In this document: piece after piece, positions 1-12,638 of the stretch
How the letters are laid out: each line of letters begins with the position of its first letter
How positions within the stretch are numbered: position 1 is the first letter of the stretch
The notes under the pieces: generated by a model
What the model was told of the DNA's origin: nothing
The model's input: only the letters and a program-made list of their open reading frames with translations
The model's database searches: none
NCBI RefSeq assembly: GCF_051014685.1
Contig: NC_135058.1
Span: forward strand, 11,720,811-11,784,810
Length of the DNA: 64,000 nucleotides
Direction: 5' to 3'
From: Ptiloglossa arizonensis
Lineage: Eukaryota; Arthropoda; Insecta; Hymenoptera; Colletidae
Made by a program: the position numbers and the translations under genes

Positions 1-186
1 GCGTATCGGTCCACATTTTGGGTAGGTCCACGATTTTTTACAAATGAAAATAATAAAAATCACCTGAGCTGTGGAATCTTATCTGAAGAGTGGGAAGAGT
101 TTTGGTAACCTAACCGAAAAGCATCCACTTCTTCTCGATTTTTTTCCAGAGAAACCACTGGACCTTTCGGCACGGTGGTTCCTCGA
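1..186 (+). repeat. Reference monomer of the satellite
   Basis: First complete monomer, numbered from GCGTAT. Visible internal structure: a direct repeat GGTCCAC at 8-14 and 25-31; a T6 tract at 34-39; A4 and A5 runs at 47-50 and 55-59; CCGAAA at 114-119 facing its inverse TTTCGG at 165-170; a T7 tract at 139-145; and a CTCGAG palindrome (XhoI, also an AvaI site) at the monomer junction, present in most copies. The two T tracts lie 105 bp apart, close to ten helical turns, so the repeat may be intrinsically curved. One forward frame is open for 61 codons and closed by a single TAG (GGG-TAG-GTC), but it shows no sign of coding selection. Confidence 0.95.
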
Positions 187-2643
187 GCGTATCGGTCCAC
201 ACTTTGGGTAGGTCCACGATTTTTTACAAATGAAAATAATAAAAATCACCGGAGCTGTGGAATCTTATCTGAAGAGTGGGAAGAGTTTTGGTGACCAAAC
301 CGAAAAGCATCCACTTCTTCTCGATTTTTTTCCAAAGAAACCACTAGACCTTTCGGCACGGGGGTTCCTCGAGCGTATGGGTCCACATTTTGGGTAGGTC
401 CACGATTTTTTACAAATGTAAATACTAAAAATCACCGGAGCTGTGGAATCTTATCTGAAGAGTGGGAAGAGTTTTGGTGACGTAACCGAAAAGCATCCAC
501 TTCTTCTCGATTTTTTTCCAAAGAAACCACTAGACCTTTCGGCACGGGGGTTCCTCGAGCGTATCGGTCCACATTTTGGGTAGGTCCACGATTTTTTACA
601 AATGAAAATAATAAAAATCACCGGAGCTGTGGAATCTTATCTGAAGAGTGGGAAGAGTTTTGGTGACGTAACCGAAAAGCATCCACTTCTTCTCGATTTT
701 TTTCCAAAGAAACCACTGGAACTTTCGGCACGGGGGTTCGTCGAGCGTATGGGTCCACATTTTGGGTAGGTCCACGATTTTTTACGAATGAAAATAATAA
801 AAATCACCGGAGCTGTGGAATCTTATCTGAAGAGTGGGAAGAGTTTTGGTGACGTAACCGAAAAGCATCCACTTTTTCTCGATTTTTTTCCAAAGAAACC
901 ACCAGACCTTTCGGCACCGGGGTTCCTCGAGCGTATCGGTCCACATTTTGGGTAGGTCCACGATTTTTTACAAATGAAAATAATAAAAATCACCGGAGCA
1001 GTGGAATCTTATCCGAAGAGTGGGATGAGTTTTGGTGGCCTAACCGAAAAACATCCACTTCTTCTCGATTTTTTTCCTAAGAAACCACTAGAGCTTTCGG
1101 GACGGGGGTTCCTCGAGCGTATCGGTCCACATTTTGGGTAGGTCCATGGATTTTTACAAATGAAAATACTAAAAATCACCGGAGCTGTGGAATCTTATCT
1201 GAAGAGTGGGAAGAGTTTTGGTGACGTAACCGAAAAGCATCCACTTCTTCTCGATTTTTTTCCAAAGAAACCACTAGACCTTTCGGCACGGGGGTTCCTC
1301 GAGCGTATGGGTCCACATTTTGGGTAGGTCCACGATTTTTTACAAATGAAAATAATAAAAATCACCTGCGCTGTGGAATCTTATCTGAAGAGTGGGAAGA
1401 GTTTTGGTAACCTAACCGAAAAGCATCCACTTCTTCTCGATTTTTTTCCAGAGAAACCACTGGACCTTTCGGCACGGTGGTTCCTCGAGCGTATCGGTCC
1501 ACACTTTGGGTAGGTCCACGATTTTTTACAAATGAAAATAATAAAAATCACCGGAGCTGTGGAATCTTATCTGAAGAGTGGGAAGAGTTTTGGTGACCAA
1601 ACCGAAAAGCATCCACTTCTTCTCGATTTTTTTCCAAAGAAACCACTAGACCTTTCGGCACGGGGGTTCCTCGAGCGTATGGGTCCACATTTTGGGTAGG
1701 TCCACGATTTTTTACAAATGTAAATACTAAAAATCACCGGAGCTGTGGAATCTTATCTGAAGAGTGGGAAGAGTTTTGGTGACGTAACCGAAAAGCATCC
1801 ACTTCTTCTCGATTTTTTTCCAAAGAAACCACTAGACCTTTCGGCACGGGGGTTCCTCGAGCGTATCGGTCCACATTTTGGGTAGGTCCACGATTTTTTA
1901 CAAATGAAAATAATAAAAATCACCGGAGCTGTGGAATCTTATCTGAAGAGTGGGAAGAGTTTTGGTGACGTAACCGAAAAGCATCCACTTCTTCTCGATT
2001 TTTTTCCAAAGAAACCACTGGAACTTTCGGCACGGGGGTTCGTCGAGCGTATGGGTCCACATTTTGGGTAGGTCCACGATTTTTTACGAATGAAAATAAT
2101 AAAAATCACCGGAGCTGTGGAATCTTATCTGAAGAGTGGGATGAGTTTTGGTGACGTAACCGAAAAGCATCCACTTTTTCTCGATTTTTTTCCAAAGAAA
2201 CCACCAGACCTTTCGGCACCGGGGTTCCTCGAGCGTATCGGTCCACATTTTGGGTAGGTCCACGATTTTTTACAAATGAAAATAATAAAAATCACCGGAG
2301 CAGTGGAATCTTATCCGAAGAGTGGGATGAGTTTTGGTGGCCTAACCGAAAAACATCCACTTCTTCTCGATTTTTTTCCTAAGAAACCACTAGAGCTTTC
2401 GGGACGGGGGTTCCTCGAGCGTATCGGTCCACATTTTGGGTAGGTCCATGGATTTTTACAAATGAAAATACTAAAAATCACCGGAGCTGTGGAATCTTAT
2501 CTGAAGAGTGGGAAGAGTTTTGGTGACGTAACCGAAAAGCATCCACTTCTTCTCGATTTTTTTCCAAAGAAACCACTAGACCTTTCGGCACGGGGGTTCC
2601 TCGAGCGTATGGGTCCACATTTTGGGTAGGTCCACGATTTTTT
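1..2643 (+). repeat. 7-monomer higher-order repeat, period 1302 bp, two copies
   Basis: Bases 1-1341 reappear at 1303-2643. Shared markers include the TGTAAATACTAAAA variant, the CTGGAACTTTCGG variant followed by TTCGTCGAG, and the CCATGGATTTTTAC variant. I saw only isolated differences: CACCTGAG at 62 against CACCTGCG at 1364, and GGGAAGAG against GGGATGAG near 839/2141. Similarity ends at 2644, where TTTTTTG replaces TTTTTTA. The left copy starts at the window edge, so more copies may lie upstream. Confidence 0.93.
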
Positions 2644-2687
2644 GCAAATGAAAATAATAAAAATCAGCGGAGCTGTGGAATCTTATC

Positions 2688-5600
2688 TGAAGAGTGGGAA
2701 GAGTTTTGGTGACCCAACCGAAAAGCATCCACTTTTTCTCGATTTTTTTCCAAAGAAACCACTAGACCTTTCGGCACGGGGGTTCCTCGAGCGTATCGGT
2801 CCACATTTTGGGTTGGTCCACGATTTTTTACAAATGAAAATAATAAAAATCACCGGAGCTGTGCGATCTTATATGAAGAGTGGGAAGAGTTTTGGTGACC
2901 TAACCGAAAAACATCCACTCCTTCTCGATTTTTTTCCAAAGAAACCACTAGACCTTTCGGCACGGGGGTTCCTCGAGCGTATCGGTCCACATTTTGGGTA
3001 GGTCCACGATTTTTTACAATTGAAAATAATAAAAATCAGCGGAGCTGTGGAATCTTATCTGAAGAGTGGGAAGAGTTTTGGTGACGTAACCGAAAAGCAT
3101 CCACTTCTTCTCGATTTTTTTCCAAAGAAACCACTAGACCTTTCGGCACGGGGGTTCCTCGAGCGTATCTATCCACATTTTGGGTAGGTCCACGATTTTT
3201 TACAAATGAAAATAATAAAAATCACCGGAGCTGTGCGATCTTATATGAAGAGTGGGAAGAGTTTTGGTGACCTAACCGAAAAACATCCACTTCTTCTCCA
3301 TTTTTTTCCAATGAAACCACCAGACCTTTCGGCACGGGGGTTCCTCGAGCGTATCGGTCCACATTTTGGGTAGGTCCACGATTTTTTACAAATGAAAATA
3401 CTAAAAATCACCGGAGCTGTGGAATCTTATCTGAAGAGTGGGAAGAGTTTTGGTGACGTAGCCGAAAAGCATCCACTTCTTCTCGATTTTTTTCCAAAGA
3501 AACCACTAAACCTTTCGGCACGGGGGTTCCTCGAGCGTATCGGTCCACATTTTGGGTAGGTCCACGATTTTTTACAAATGAAAATACTAAAAATCACTGT
3601 AGCTGTGGAATCTTATCTGAAGAGTGGAAAGAGTTTTGGTGACGTAACCGAAAAGCATCCACTTCTTCTCGATTTTTTTCCAAAGAAACCACTGGACCTT
3701 TCGGCACGGGGGTTCCTCGAGCGTGTCGGTCCACATTTTGGGTAGGTCCACGATTTTTTACAAATGAAAATAATAAAAATCACCGGAGCTGTGGAATCTT
3801 ATCTGAAGAGTGGGAAGAGTTTTGGTGACGTAACCGAAAAGCATCTACTTCTTCTGGATTTTTTTCCAAAGAAACCACTAGACCTTTCGGCACGGGGGTT
3901 CGTCGAGCGTATGGGTCCACATTTTGGGTAGGTCCACGATTTTTTACAAATGAAAATAATAAAAATCAGCGGAGCTGTGGAATCTTATATGAAGAGTGGG
4001 AAGAGTCTTGGTGACCCAACCGAAAAGCATCCACTTTTTCTCGATTTTTTTCCAAAGAAACCACGAGACCTTTCGGCACGGGGGTTCCTCGAGCGTATCG
4101 GTCCACATTTTGGGTAGGTCCACGATTTTTTACAAATGAAAATAATAAAAATCACCGGAGCTGTGCGATCTTATATGAAGAGTGGGAAGAGTCCTGGTGA
4201 CCCAACCGAAAAGCATCCACTTTTTCTCGATTTTTTTCCAAAGAAACCACGAGACCTTTCGGCACGGGGGTTCCTCGAGCGTATCGGTCCACATTTTGGG
4301 TAGGTCCACGATTTTTTACAAATGAAAATAATAAAAATCACCGGAGCTGTGCGATCTTATATGAAGAGTGGGAAGAGTTTTGGTGACCTAACCGAAAAAC
4401 ATCCACTCTTTCTCGATTTTTTTCCAAAGAAACCACTAGACCTTTCGGCACGGGGGTTCCTCGAGCGTATCGGTCCACATTTTGGGTAGGTCCACGATTT
4501 TTTACAAATGAAAATACTAAAAATCACCGGAGCTGTGGAATCTTATATGAAGAGTGGGAAGAGTTTTGGTGACCCAACCGAAAAGCATCCACTTTTTCTC
4601 GATTTTTTTCCAAAGAAACCACTAGACCTTTCGGCACGGGGGTTCCTCGAGCGTATCGGTCCACATTTTGGGTTGGTCCACGATTTTTTACAAATGAAAA
4701 TAATAAAAATCACCGGAGCTGTGCGATCTTATATGAAGAGTGGGAAGAGTTTTGGTGACCTAACCGAAAAACATCCACTCCTTCTCGATTTTTTTCCAAA
4801 GAAACCACTAGACCTTTCGGCACGGGTGTTCCTCGAGCGTATCGGTCCACATTTTGGGTAGGTCCACGATTTTTTACAAATGAAAATACTAAAAATCACC
4901 GGAGCAGTGGAATCTTATCCGAAGAGTGGGATGAGTTTTGGTGGCCTAACCGAAAAACATCCACTTCTTCTCGATTTTTTTCCTAAGAAACCACTAGACC
5001 TTTCGGCACGGGGGTTCCTCGAGCGTATCGGTCCACATTTTGGGTAGGTCCACGATTTTTTACAATTGAAAATAATAAAAATCAGCGGAGCTGTGGAATC
5101 TTATCTGAAGAGTGGGAAGAGTTTTGGTGACGTAACCGAAAAGCATCCACTTCTTCTCGATTTTTTTCCAAAGAAACCACTAGACCTTTCGGCACGGGGG
5201 TTCCTCGAGCGTAGCTATCCACATTTTGGGTAGGTCCACGATTTTTTACAAATGAAAATAATAAAAATCACCGGAGCTGTGCGATCTTATATGAAGAGTG
5301 GGAAGAGTTTTGGTGACCTAACCGAAAAACATCCACTTCTTCTCCATTTTTTTCCAATGAAACCACCAGACCTTTCGGCACCGGGGTTCCTCGAGCGTAT
5401 CGGTCCACATTTTGGGTAGGTCCACAATTTTTTACAAATGAAAATACTAAAAATCACCGGAGCTGTGGAATCTTATCTGAAGAGTGGGAAGAGTTTTGGT
5501 GACGTAACCGAAAAGCATCCACTTTTTCTCGATTTTTTTCCAAAGAAACCACTAGACCTTTCGGCACGGGGGTTCCTCGAGCGTATCGGTCCGCATTTTG

Positions 5601-7710
5601 GGTAGGTCCACGATTTTTTACAAATGAAAATAATAAAAATCAGCGGAGCTGTGGAATCTTATCCGAAGAGTGGGATGAGTTTTGGTGACCTAACCGAAAA
5701 ACATCCACTTCTTCTCGATTTTTTTCCAAAGAAACCACTGGGACCTTTCGGCACGGGCGTTCCTCGAGCGTATGGGTCCACATTTTGGGTAGGTCCACGA
5801 TTTTTTACAAATGAAAATACTAAAAATCACCGGAGCTGTGCGATCTTATATGAAGAGTGGGAAGAGTTTTGGTGACCTAACCGAAAAACATCCACTTCTT
5901 CTCGATTTTTTTCCAAAGAAACCACTAGACCTTTCGGCACGGGGGTTCCTCGAGCGTATCGGTCCTCATTTTGGGTAGGTCCACGATTTTTTACAAATGA
6001 AAATAATAAAAATCACCGGAGCTGTGGAATCTTATCTGAAGAGTGGGAAGAGTTTTGGTGACCCAACCGAAAAGCATCCACTTTTTCTCGATTTTTTTCC
6101 AAAGAAACCACCAGACCTTTCGGCACGGGGGTTCCTCGAGCGTATCGGTCCACATTTTGGGTAGGTCCACGATTTTTTACAAATGAAAATAATAAAAATC
6201 ACCGGAGCTGTGGAATCTTATATGAAGGGTGGGAAGAGTTTTGGTGACCTAACCGAAAAACATCCACTCCTTCTCGATTTTTTTCCAGAGAAACCACTGG
6301 ACGTTTCGGCACGGGGGTTCCTCGAGCGTATCGGTCCACATTTTGGGTAGGTCCACGATTTTTTACAATTGAAAATAATAAAAATCACCGGAGCTGTGGA
6401 ATCTTATCTGAAGAGTGGGAAGAGTTTTGGTGACCCAACCGAAAAGCATCCACTTTTTCTCGATTTTTTTCCAGAGAAACCACTAGACCTTTCGGCACGG
6501 TGGTTCCTCGAGCGTATCGGTCCACATTTTGGGTAGGTCCACGATTTTTTACAAATGAAAATAATAAAAATCACCGGAGCTGTGGAATCTTATCTGAAGA
6601 GTGGGAAGAGTTTTGGTGACCCAACCGAAAAGCATCCACTTCTTCTCGATTTTTTTCCAAAGAAACCACTAGACCTTTCGGCACGTGGGTTCCTCGAGCG
6701 TATCGGTCCAAATTTTGGGTAGGTCCACGATTTTTTACAAATGAAAATAATAAAAATCACCGGAGCTGTGGAATCTTATCTGAAGAGTGGGAAGAGTTTT
6801 GGTGACGTAACCGAAAAGCATCCACTTTTTCTCGATTTTTTTCCAAAGAAACCACCAGACCTTTCGGCACCGGGGTTCCTCGAGCGTATCGGTCCTCATT
6901 TTGGGTAGGTCCACGATTTTTTACAAATGAAAATAATAAAAATCACCGGAGCTGTGGAATCTTATCTGAAGAGTGGGAAGAGTTTTGGTGACCCAACCGA
7001 AAAGCATCCACTTTTTCTCGATTTTTTTCCAAAGAAACCACCAGACCTTTCGGCACGGGGGTTCCTCGAGCGTATCGGTCCACATTTTGGGTAGGTCCAC
7101 GATTTTTTACAAATGAAAATAATAAAAATCACCGGAGCTGTGGAATCTTATATGAAGGGTGGGAAGAGTTTTGGTAACCTAACCGAAAAGCATCCACTTC
7201 TTCTCGATTTTTTTCCAAAGAAACCACTAAACCTTTCGGCACGGGGGTTCCTCGGGCGTATCGGTCCACATTTTGGGTAGGTCCACGATTTTTTACAAAT
7301 GAAAATAGTAAAAATCACCGGAGCTGTGGAATCTTATCTGAAGAGTGGGAAGAGTTTTGGTGACGTAACCGAAAAGCATCCACTTTTTCTCGATTTTTTT
7401 CCAAAGAAACCACTAGACCTTTCGGCACGGGGGTTCCTCGAGCGTATCGGTCCACATTTTGGGTTGGTCCACGATTTTTTACAAATGAAAATAATAAAAA
7501 TCACCGGAGCTGTGCGATCTTATATGAAGAGTGGGAAGAGTTTTGGTGACCTAACCGAAAAACATCCACTCCTTCTCGATTTTTTTCCAAAGAAACCACT
7601 AGACCTTTCGGCACGGGGGTTCCTCGAGCGTATCGGACCACATTTTGGGTAGGTCCACGATTTTTTACAAATGAAAATACTAAAAATCACCGGAGCTGTG
7701 GAATCTTATA
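2688..7710 (+). repeat. 27-monomer higher-order repeat, first copy (5023 bp)
   Basis: Bases 2688-7385 match 7711-12408 at a fixed offset of 5023 bp. That is 27 x 186 plus one, the extra base being a G in the CTGGGACC variant near 5741, which is repeated near 10764. Shared private markers include GTATCTATCC, CTCCATTTTTTTCC, ATCACTGTAGC, CATCTACTTCTTCTGG, GAGTCCTGG, GTAGCTATCC and the CCTCGGGCG variant. No differences were found at the markers compared. The stretch 7386-7710 lies between the two matched blocks. Confidence 0.93.
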
Positions 7711-10700
7711 TGAAGAGTGGGAAGAGTTTTGGTGACCCAACCGAAAAGCATCCACTTTTTCTCGATTTTTTTCCAAAGAAACCACTAGACCTTTCGGCAC
7801 GGGGGTTCCTCGAGCGTATCGGTCCACATTTTGGGTTGGTCCACGATTTTTTACAAATGAAAATAATAAAAATCACCGGAGCTGTGCGATCTTATATGAA
7901 GAGTGGGAAGAGTTTTGGTGACCTAACCGAAAAACATCCACTCCTTCTCGATTTTTTTCCAAAGAAACCACTAGACCTTTCGGCACGGGGGTTCCTCGAG
8001 CGTATCGGTCCACATTTTGGGTAGGTCCACGATTTTTTACAATTGAAAATAATAAAAATCAGCGGAGCTGTGGAATCTTATCTGAAGAGTGGGAAGAGTT
8101 TTGGTGACGTAACCGAAAAGCATCCACTTCTTCTCGATTTTTTTCCAAAGAAACCACTAGACCTTTCGGCACGGGGGTTCCTCGAGCGTATCTATCCACA
8201 TTTTGGGTAGGTCCACGATTTTTTACAAATGAAAATAATAAAAATCACCGGAGCTGTGCGATCTTATATGAAGAGTGGGAAGAGTTTTGGTGACCTAACC
8301 GAAAAACATCCACTTCTTCTCCATTTTTTTCCAATGAAACCACCAGACCTTTCGGCACGGGGGTTCCTCGAGCGTATCGGTCCACATTTTGGGTAGGTCC
8401 ACGATTTTTTACAAATGAAAATACTAAAAATCACCGGAGCTGTGGAATCTTATCTGAAGAGTGGGAAGAGTTTTGGTGACGTAGCCGAAAAGCATCCACT
8501 TCTTCTCGATTTTTTTCCAAAGAAACCACTAAACCTTTCGGCACGGGGGTTCCTCGAGCGTATCGGTCCACATTTTGGGTAGGTCCACGATTTTTTACAA
8601 ATGAAAATACTAAAAATCACTGTAGCTGTGGAATCTTATCTGAAGAGTGGAAAGAGTTTTGGTGACGTAACCGAAAAGCATCCACTTCTTCTCGATTTTT
8701 TTCCAAAGAAACCACTGGACCTTTCGGCACGGGGGTTCCTCGAGCGTGTCGGTCCACATTTTGGGTAGGTCCACGATTTTTTACAAATGAAAATAATAAA
8801 AATCACCGGAGCTGTGGAATCTTATCTGAAGAGTGGGAAGAGTTTTGGTGACGTAACCGAAAAGCATCTACTTCTTCTGGATTTTTTTCCAAAGAAACCA
8901 CTAGACCTTTCGGCACGGGGGTTCGTCGAGCGTATGGGTCCACATTTTGGGTAGGTCCACGATTTTTTACAAATGAAAATAATAAAAATCAGCGGAGCTG
9001 TGGAATCTTATATGAAGAGTGGGAAGAGTCTTGGTGACCCAACCGAAAAGCATCCACTTTTTCTCGATTTTTTTCCAAAGAAACCACGAGACCTTTCGGC
9101 ACGGGGGTTCCTCGAGCGTATCGGTCCACATTTTGGGTAGGTCCACGATTTTTTACAAATGAAAATAATAAAAATCACCGGAGCTGTGCGATCTTATATG
9201 AAGAGTGGGAAGAGTCCTGGTGACCCAACCGAAAAGCATCCACTTTTTCTCGATTTTTTTCCAAAGAAACCACGAGACCTTTCGGCACGGGGGTTCCTCG
9301 AGCGTATCGGTCCACATTTTGGGTAGGTCCACGATTTTTTACAAATGAAAATAATAAAAATCACCGGAGCTGTGCGATCTTATATGAAGAGTGGGAAGAG
9401 TTTTGGTGACCTAACCGAAAAACATCCACTCTTTCTCGATTTTTTTCCAAAGAAACCACTAGACCTTTCGGCACGGGGGTTCCTCGAGCGTATCGGTCCA
9501 CATTTTGGGTAGGTCCACGATTTTTTACAAATGAAAATACTAAAAATCACCGGAGCTGTGGAATCTTATATGAAGAGTGGGAAGAGTTTTGGTGACCCAA
9601 CCGAAAAGCATCCACTTTTTCTCGATTTTTTTCCAAAGAAACCACTAGACCTTTCGGCACGGGGGTTCCTCGAGCGTATCGGTCCACATTTTGGGTTGGT
9701 CCACGATTTTTTACAAATGAAAATAATAAAAATCACCGGAGCTGTGCGATCTTATATGAAGAGTGGGAAGAGTTTTGGTGACCTAACCGAAAAACATCCA
9801 CTCCTTCTCGATTTTTTTCCAAAGAAACCACTAGACCTTTCGGCACGGGTGTTCCTCGAGCGTATCGGTCCACATTTTGGGTAGGTCCACGATTTTTTAC
9901 AAATGAAAATACTAAAAATCACCGGAGCAGTGGAATCTTATCCGAAGAGTGGGATGAGTTTTGGTGGCCTAACCGAAAAACATCCACTTCTTCTCGATTT
10001 TTTTCCTAAGAAACCACTAGACCTTTCGGCACGGGGGTTCCTCGAGCGTATCGGTCCACATTTTGGGTAGGTCCACGATTTTTTACAATTGAAAATAATA
10101 AAAATCAGCGGAGCTGTGGAATCTTATCTGAAGAGTGGGAAGAGTTTTGGTGACGTAACCGAAAAGCATCCACTTCTTCTCGATTTTTTTCCAAAGAAAC
10201 CACTAGACCTTTCGGCACGGGGGTTCCTCGAGCGTAGCTATCCACATTTTGGGTAGGTCCACGATTTTTTACAAATGAAAATAATAAAAATCACCGGAGC
10301 TGTGCGATCTTATATGAAGAGTGGGAAGAGTTTTGGTGACCTAACCGAAAAACATCCACTTCTTCTCCATTTTTTTCCAATGAAACCACCAGACCTTTCG
10401 GCACCGGGGTTCCTCGAGCGTATCGGTCCACATTTTGGGTAGGTCCACAATTTTTTACAAATGAAAATACTAAAAATCACCGGAGCTGTGGAATCTTATC
10501 TGAAGAGTGGGAAGAGTTTTGGTGACGTAACCGAAAAGCATCCACTTTTTCTCGATTTTTTTCCAAAGAAACCACTAGACCTTTCGGCACGGGGGTTCCT
10601 CGAGCGTATCGGTCCGCATTTTGGGTAGGTCCACGATTTTTTACAAATGAAAATAATAAAAATCAGCGGAGCTGTGGAATCTTATCCGAAGAGTGGGATG

Positions 10701-12408
10701 AGTTTTGGTGACCTAACCGAAAAACATCCACTTCTTCTCGATTTTTTTCCAAAGAAACCACTGGGACCTTTCGGCACGGGCGTTCCTCGAGCGTATGGGT
10801 CCACATTTTGGGTAGGTCCACGATTTTTTACAAATGAAAATACTAAAAATCACCGGAGCTGTGCGATCTTATATGAAGAGTGGGAAGAGTTTTGGTGACC
10901 TAACCGAAAAACATCCACTTCTTCTCGATTTTTTTCCAAAGAAACCACTAGACCTTTCGGCACGGGGGTTCCTCGAGCGTATCGGTCCTCATTTTGGGTA
11001 GGTCCACGATTTTTTACAAATGAAAATAATAAAAATCACCGGAGCTGTGGAATCTTATCTGAAGAGTGGGAAGAGTTTTGGTGACCCAACCGAAAAGCAT
11101 CCACTTTTTCTCGATTTTTTTCCAAAGAAACCACCAGACCTTTCGGCACGGGGGTTCCTCGAGCGTATCGGTCCACATTTTGGGTAGGTCCACGATTTTT
11201 TACAAATGAAAATAATAAAAATCACCGGAGCTGTGGAATCTTATATGAAGGGTGGGAAGAGTTTTGGTGACCTAACCGAAAAACATCCACTCCTTCTCGA
11301 TTTTTTTCCAGAGAAACCACTGGACGTTTCGGCACGGGGGTTCCTCGAGCGTATCGGTCCACATTTTGGGTAGGTCCACGATTTTTTACAATTGAAAATA
11401 ATAAAAATCACCGGAGCTGTGGAATCTTATCTGAAGAGTGGGAAGAGTTTTGGTGACCCAACCGAAAAGCATCCACTTTTTCTCGATTTTTTTCCAGAGA
11501 AACCACTAGACCTTTCGGCACGGTGGTTCCTCGAGCGTATCGGTCCACATTTTGGGTAGGTCCACGATTTTTTACAAATGAAAATAATAAAAATCACCGG
11601 AGCTGTGGAATCTTATCTGAAGAGTGGGAAGAGTTTTGGTGACCCAACCGAAAAGCATCCACTTCTTCTCGATTTTTTTCCAAAGAAACCACTAGACCTT
11701 TCGGCACGTGGGTTCCTCGAGCGTATCGGTCCAAATTTTGGGTAGGTCCACGATTTTTTACAAATGAAAATAATAAAAATCACCGGAGCTGTGGAATCTT
11801 ATCTGAAGAGTGGGAAGAGTTTTGGTGACGTAACCGAAAAGCATCCACTTTTTCTCGATTTTTTTCCAAAGAAACCACCAGACCTTTCGGCACCGGGGTT
11901 CCTCGAGCGTATCGGTCCTCATTTTGGGTAGGTCCACGATTTTTTACAAATGAAAATAATAAAAATCACCGGAGCTGTGGAATCTTATCTGAAGAGTGGG
12001 AAGAGTTTTGGTGACCCAACCGAAAAGCATCCACTTTTTCTCGATTTTTTTCCAAAGAAACCACCAGACCTTTCGGCACGGGGGTTCCTCGAGCGTATCG
12101 GTCCACATTTTGGGTAGGTCCACGATTTTTTACAAATGAAAATAATAAAAATCACCGGAGCTGTGGAATCTTATATGAAGGGTGGGAAGAGTTTTGGTAA
12201 CCTAACCGAAAAGCATCCACTTCTTCTCGATTTTTTTCCAAAGAAACCACTAAACCTTTCGGCACGGGGGTTCCTCGGGCGTATCGGTCCACATTTTGGG
12301 TAGGTCCACGATTTTTTACAAATGAAAATAGTAAAAATCACCGGAGCTGTGGAATCTTATCTGAAGAGTGGGAAGAGTTTTGGTGACGTAACCGAAAAGC
12401 ATCCACTT
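7711..12408 (+). repeat. 27-monomer higher-order repeat, second (partial) copy
   Basis: Second instance of the 5023-bp unit, covering about 25 of its 27 monomers. It carries the same private variants in the same order as 2688-7385, including the one-base insertion near 10764. Matching stops at 12409, where CTTCTC replaces CTTTTTC-type sequence. Its last 557 bp are also the beginning of the 12087-bp unit, so the larger duplication arose in DNA already carrying this HOR, or both share one amplified source. Confidence 0.92.
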
Positions 12409-12638
12409 CTTCTCGATTTTTTTCCAAAGAAACCACTGGACCTTTCGGCACGGGGGTTCCTCGAGCGTATCGGTCCACACTTTGGGTAGGTCCACGATTT
12501 TTTACAAATGAAAATAATAAAAATCACCGGAGCTGTGGAATCTTATCTGAAGAGTGGGAAGAGTTTTGGTGACGTAACCGAAAAGCATCCACTTTTTCTC
12601 GATTTTTTTCCAAAGAAACCACCAGACCTTTCGGCACC

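Noticed and set aside
150..186. CENP-B-box-like motif around TTTCGGCACGGGGGTTCC
   Set aside because: Only the TTCG core matches; the required A and the CGGG in register are absent. No CENP-B box is claimed.
2642..10898. Open frames of 83-119 codons on the plus strand inside the satellite (for example 2648-3001, 4508-4861, 7299-7652, 9531-9884)
   Set aside because: They are the satellite monomer read in its one stop-poor frame, extended where TAG became TTG. Amino acid changes are frequent and there is no promoter or start context, so they are not annotated as genes.
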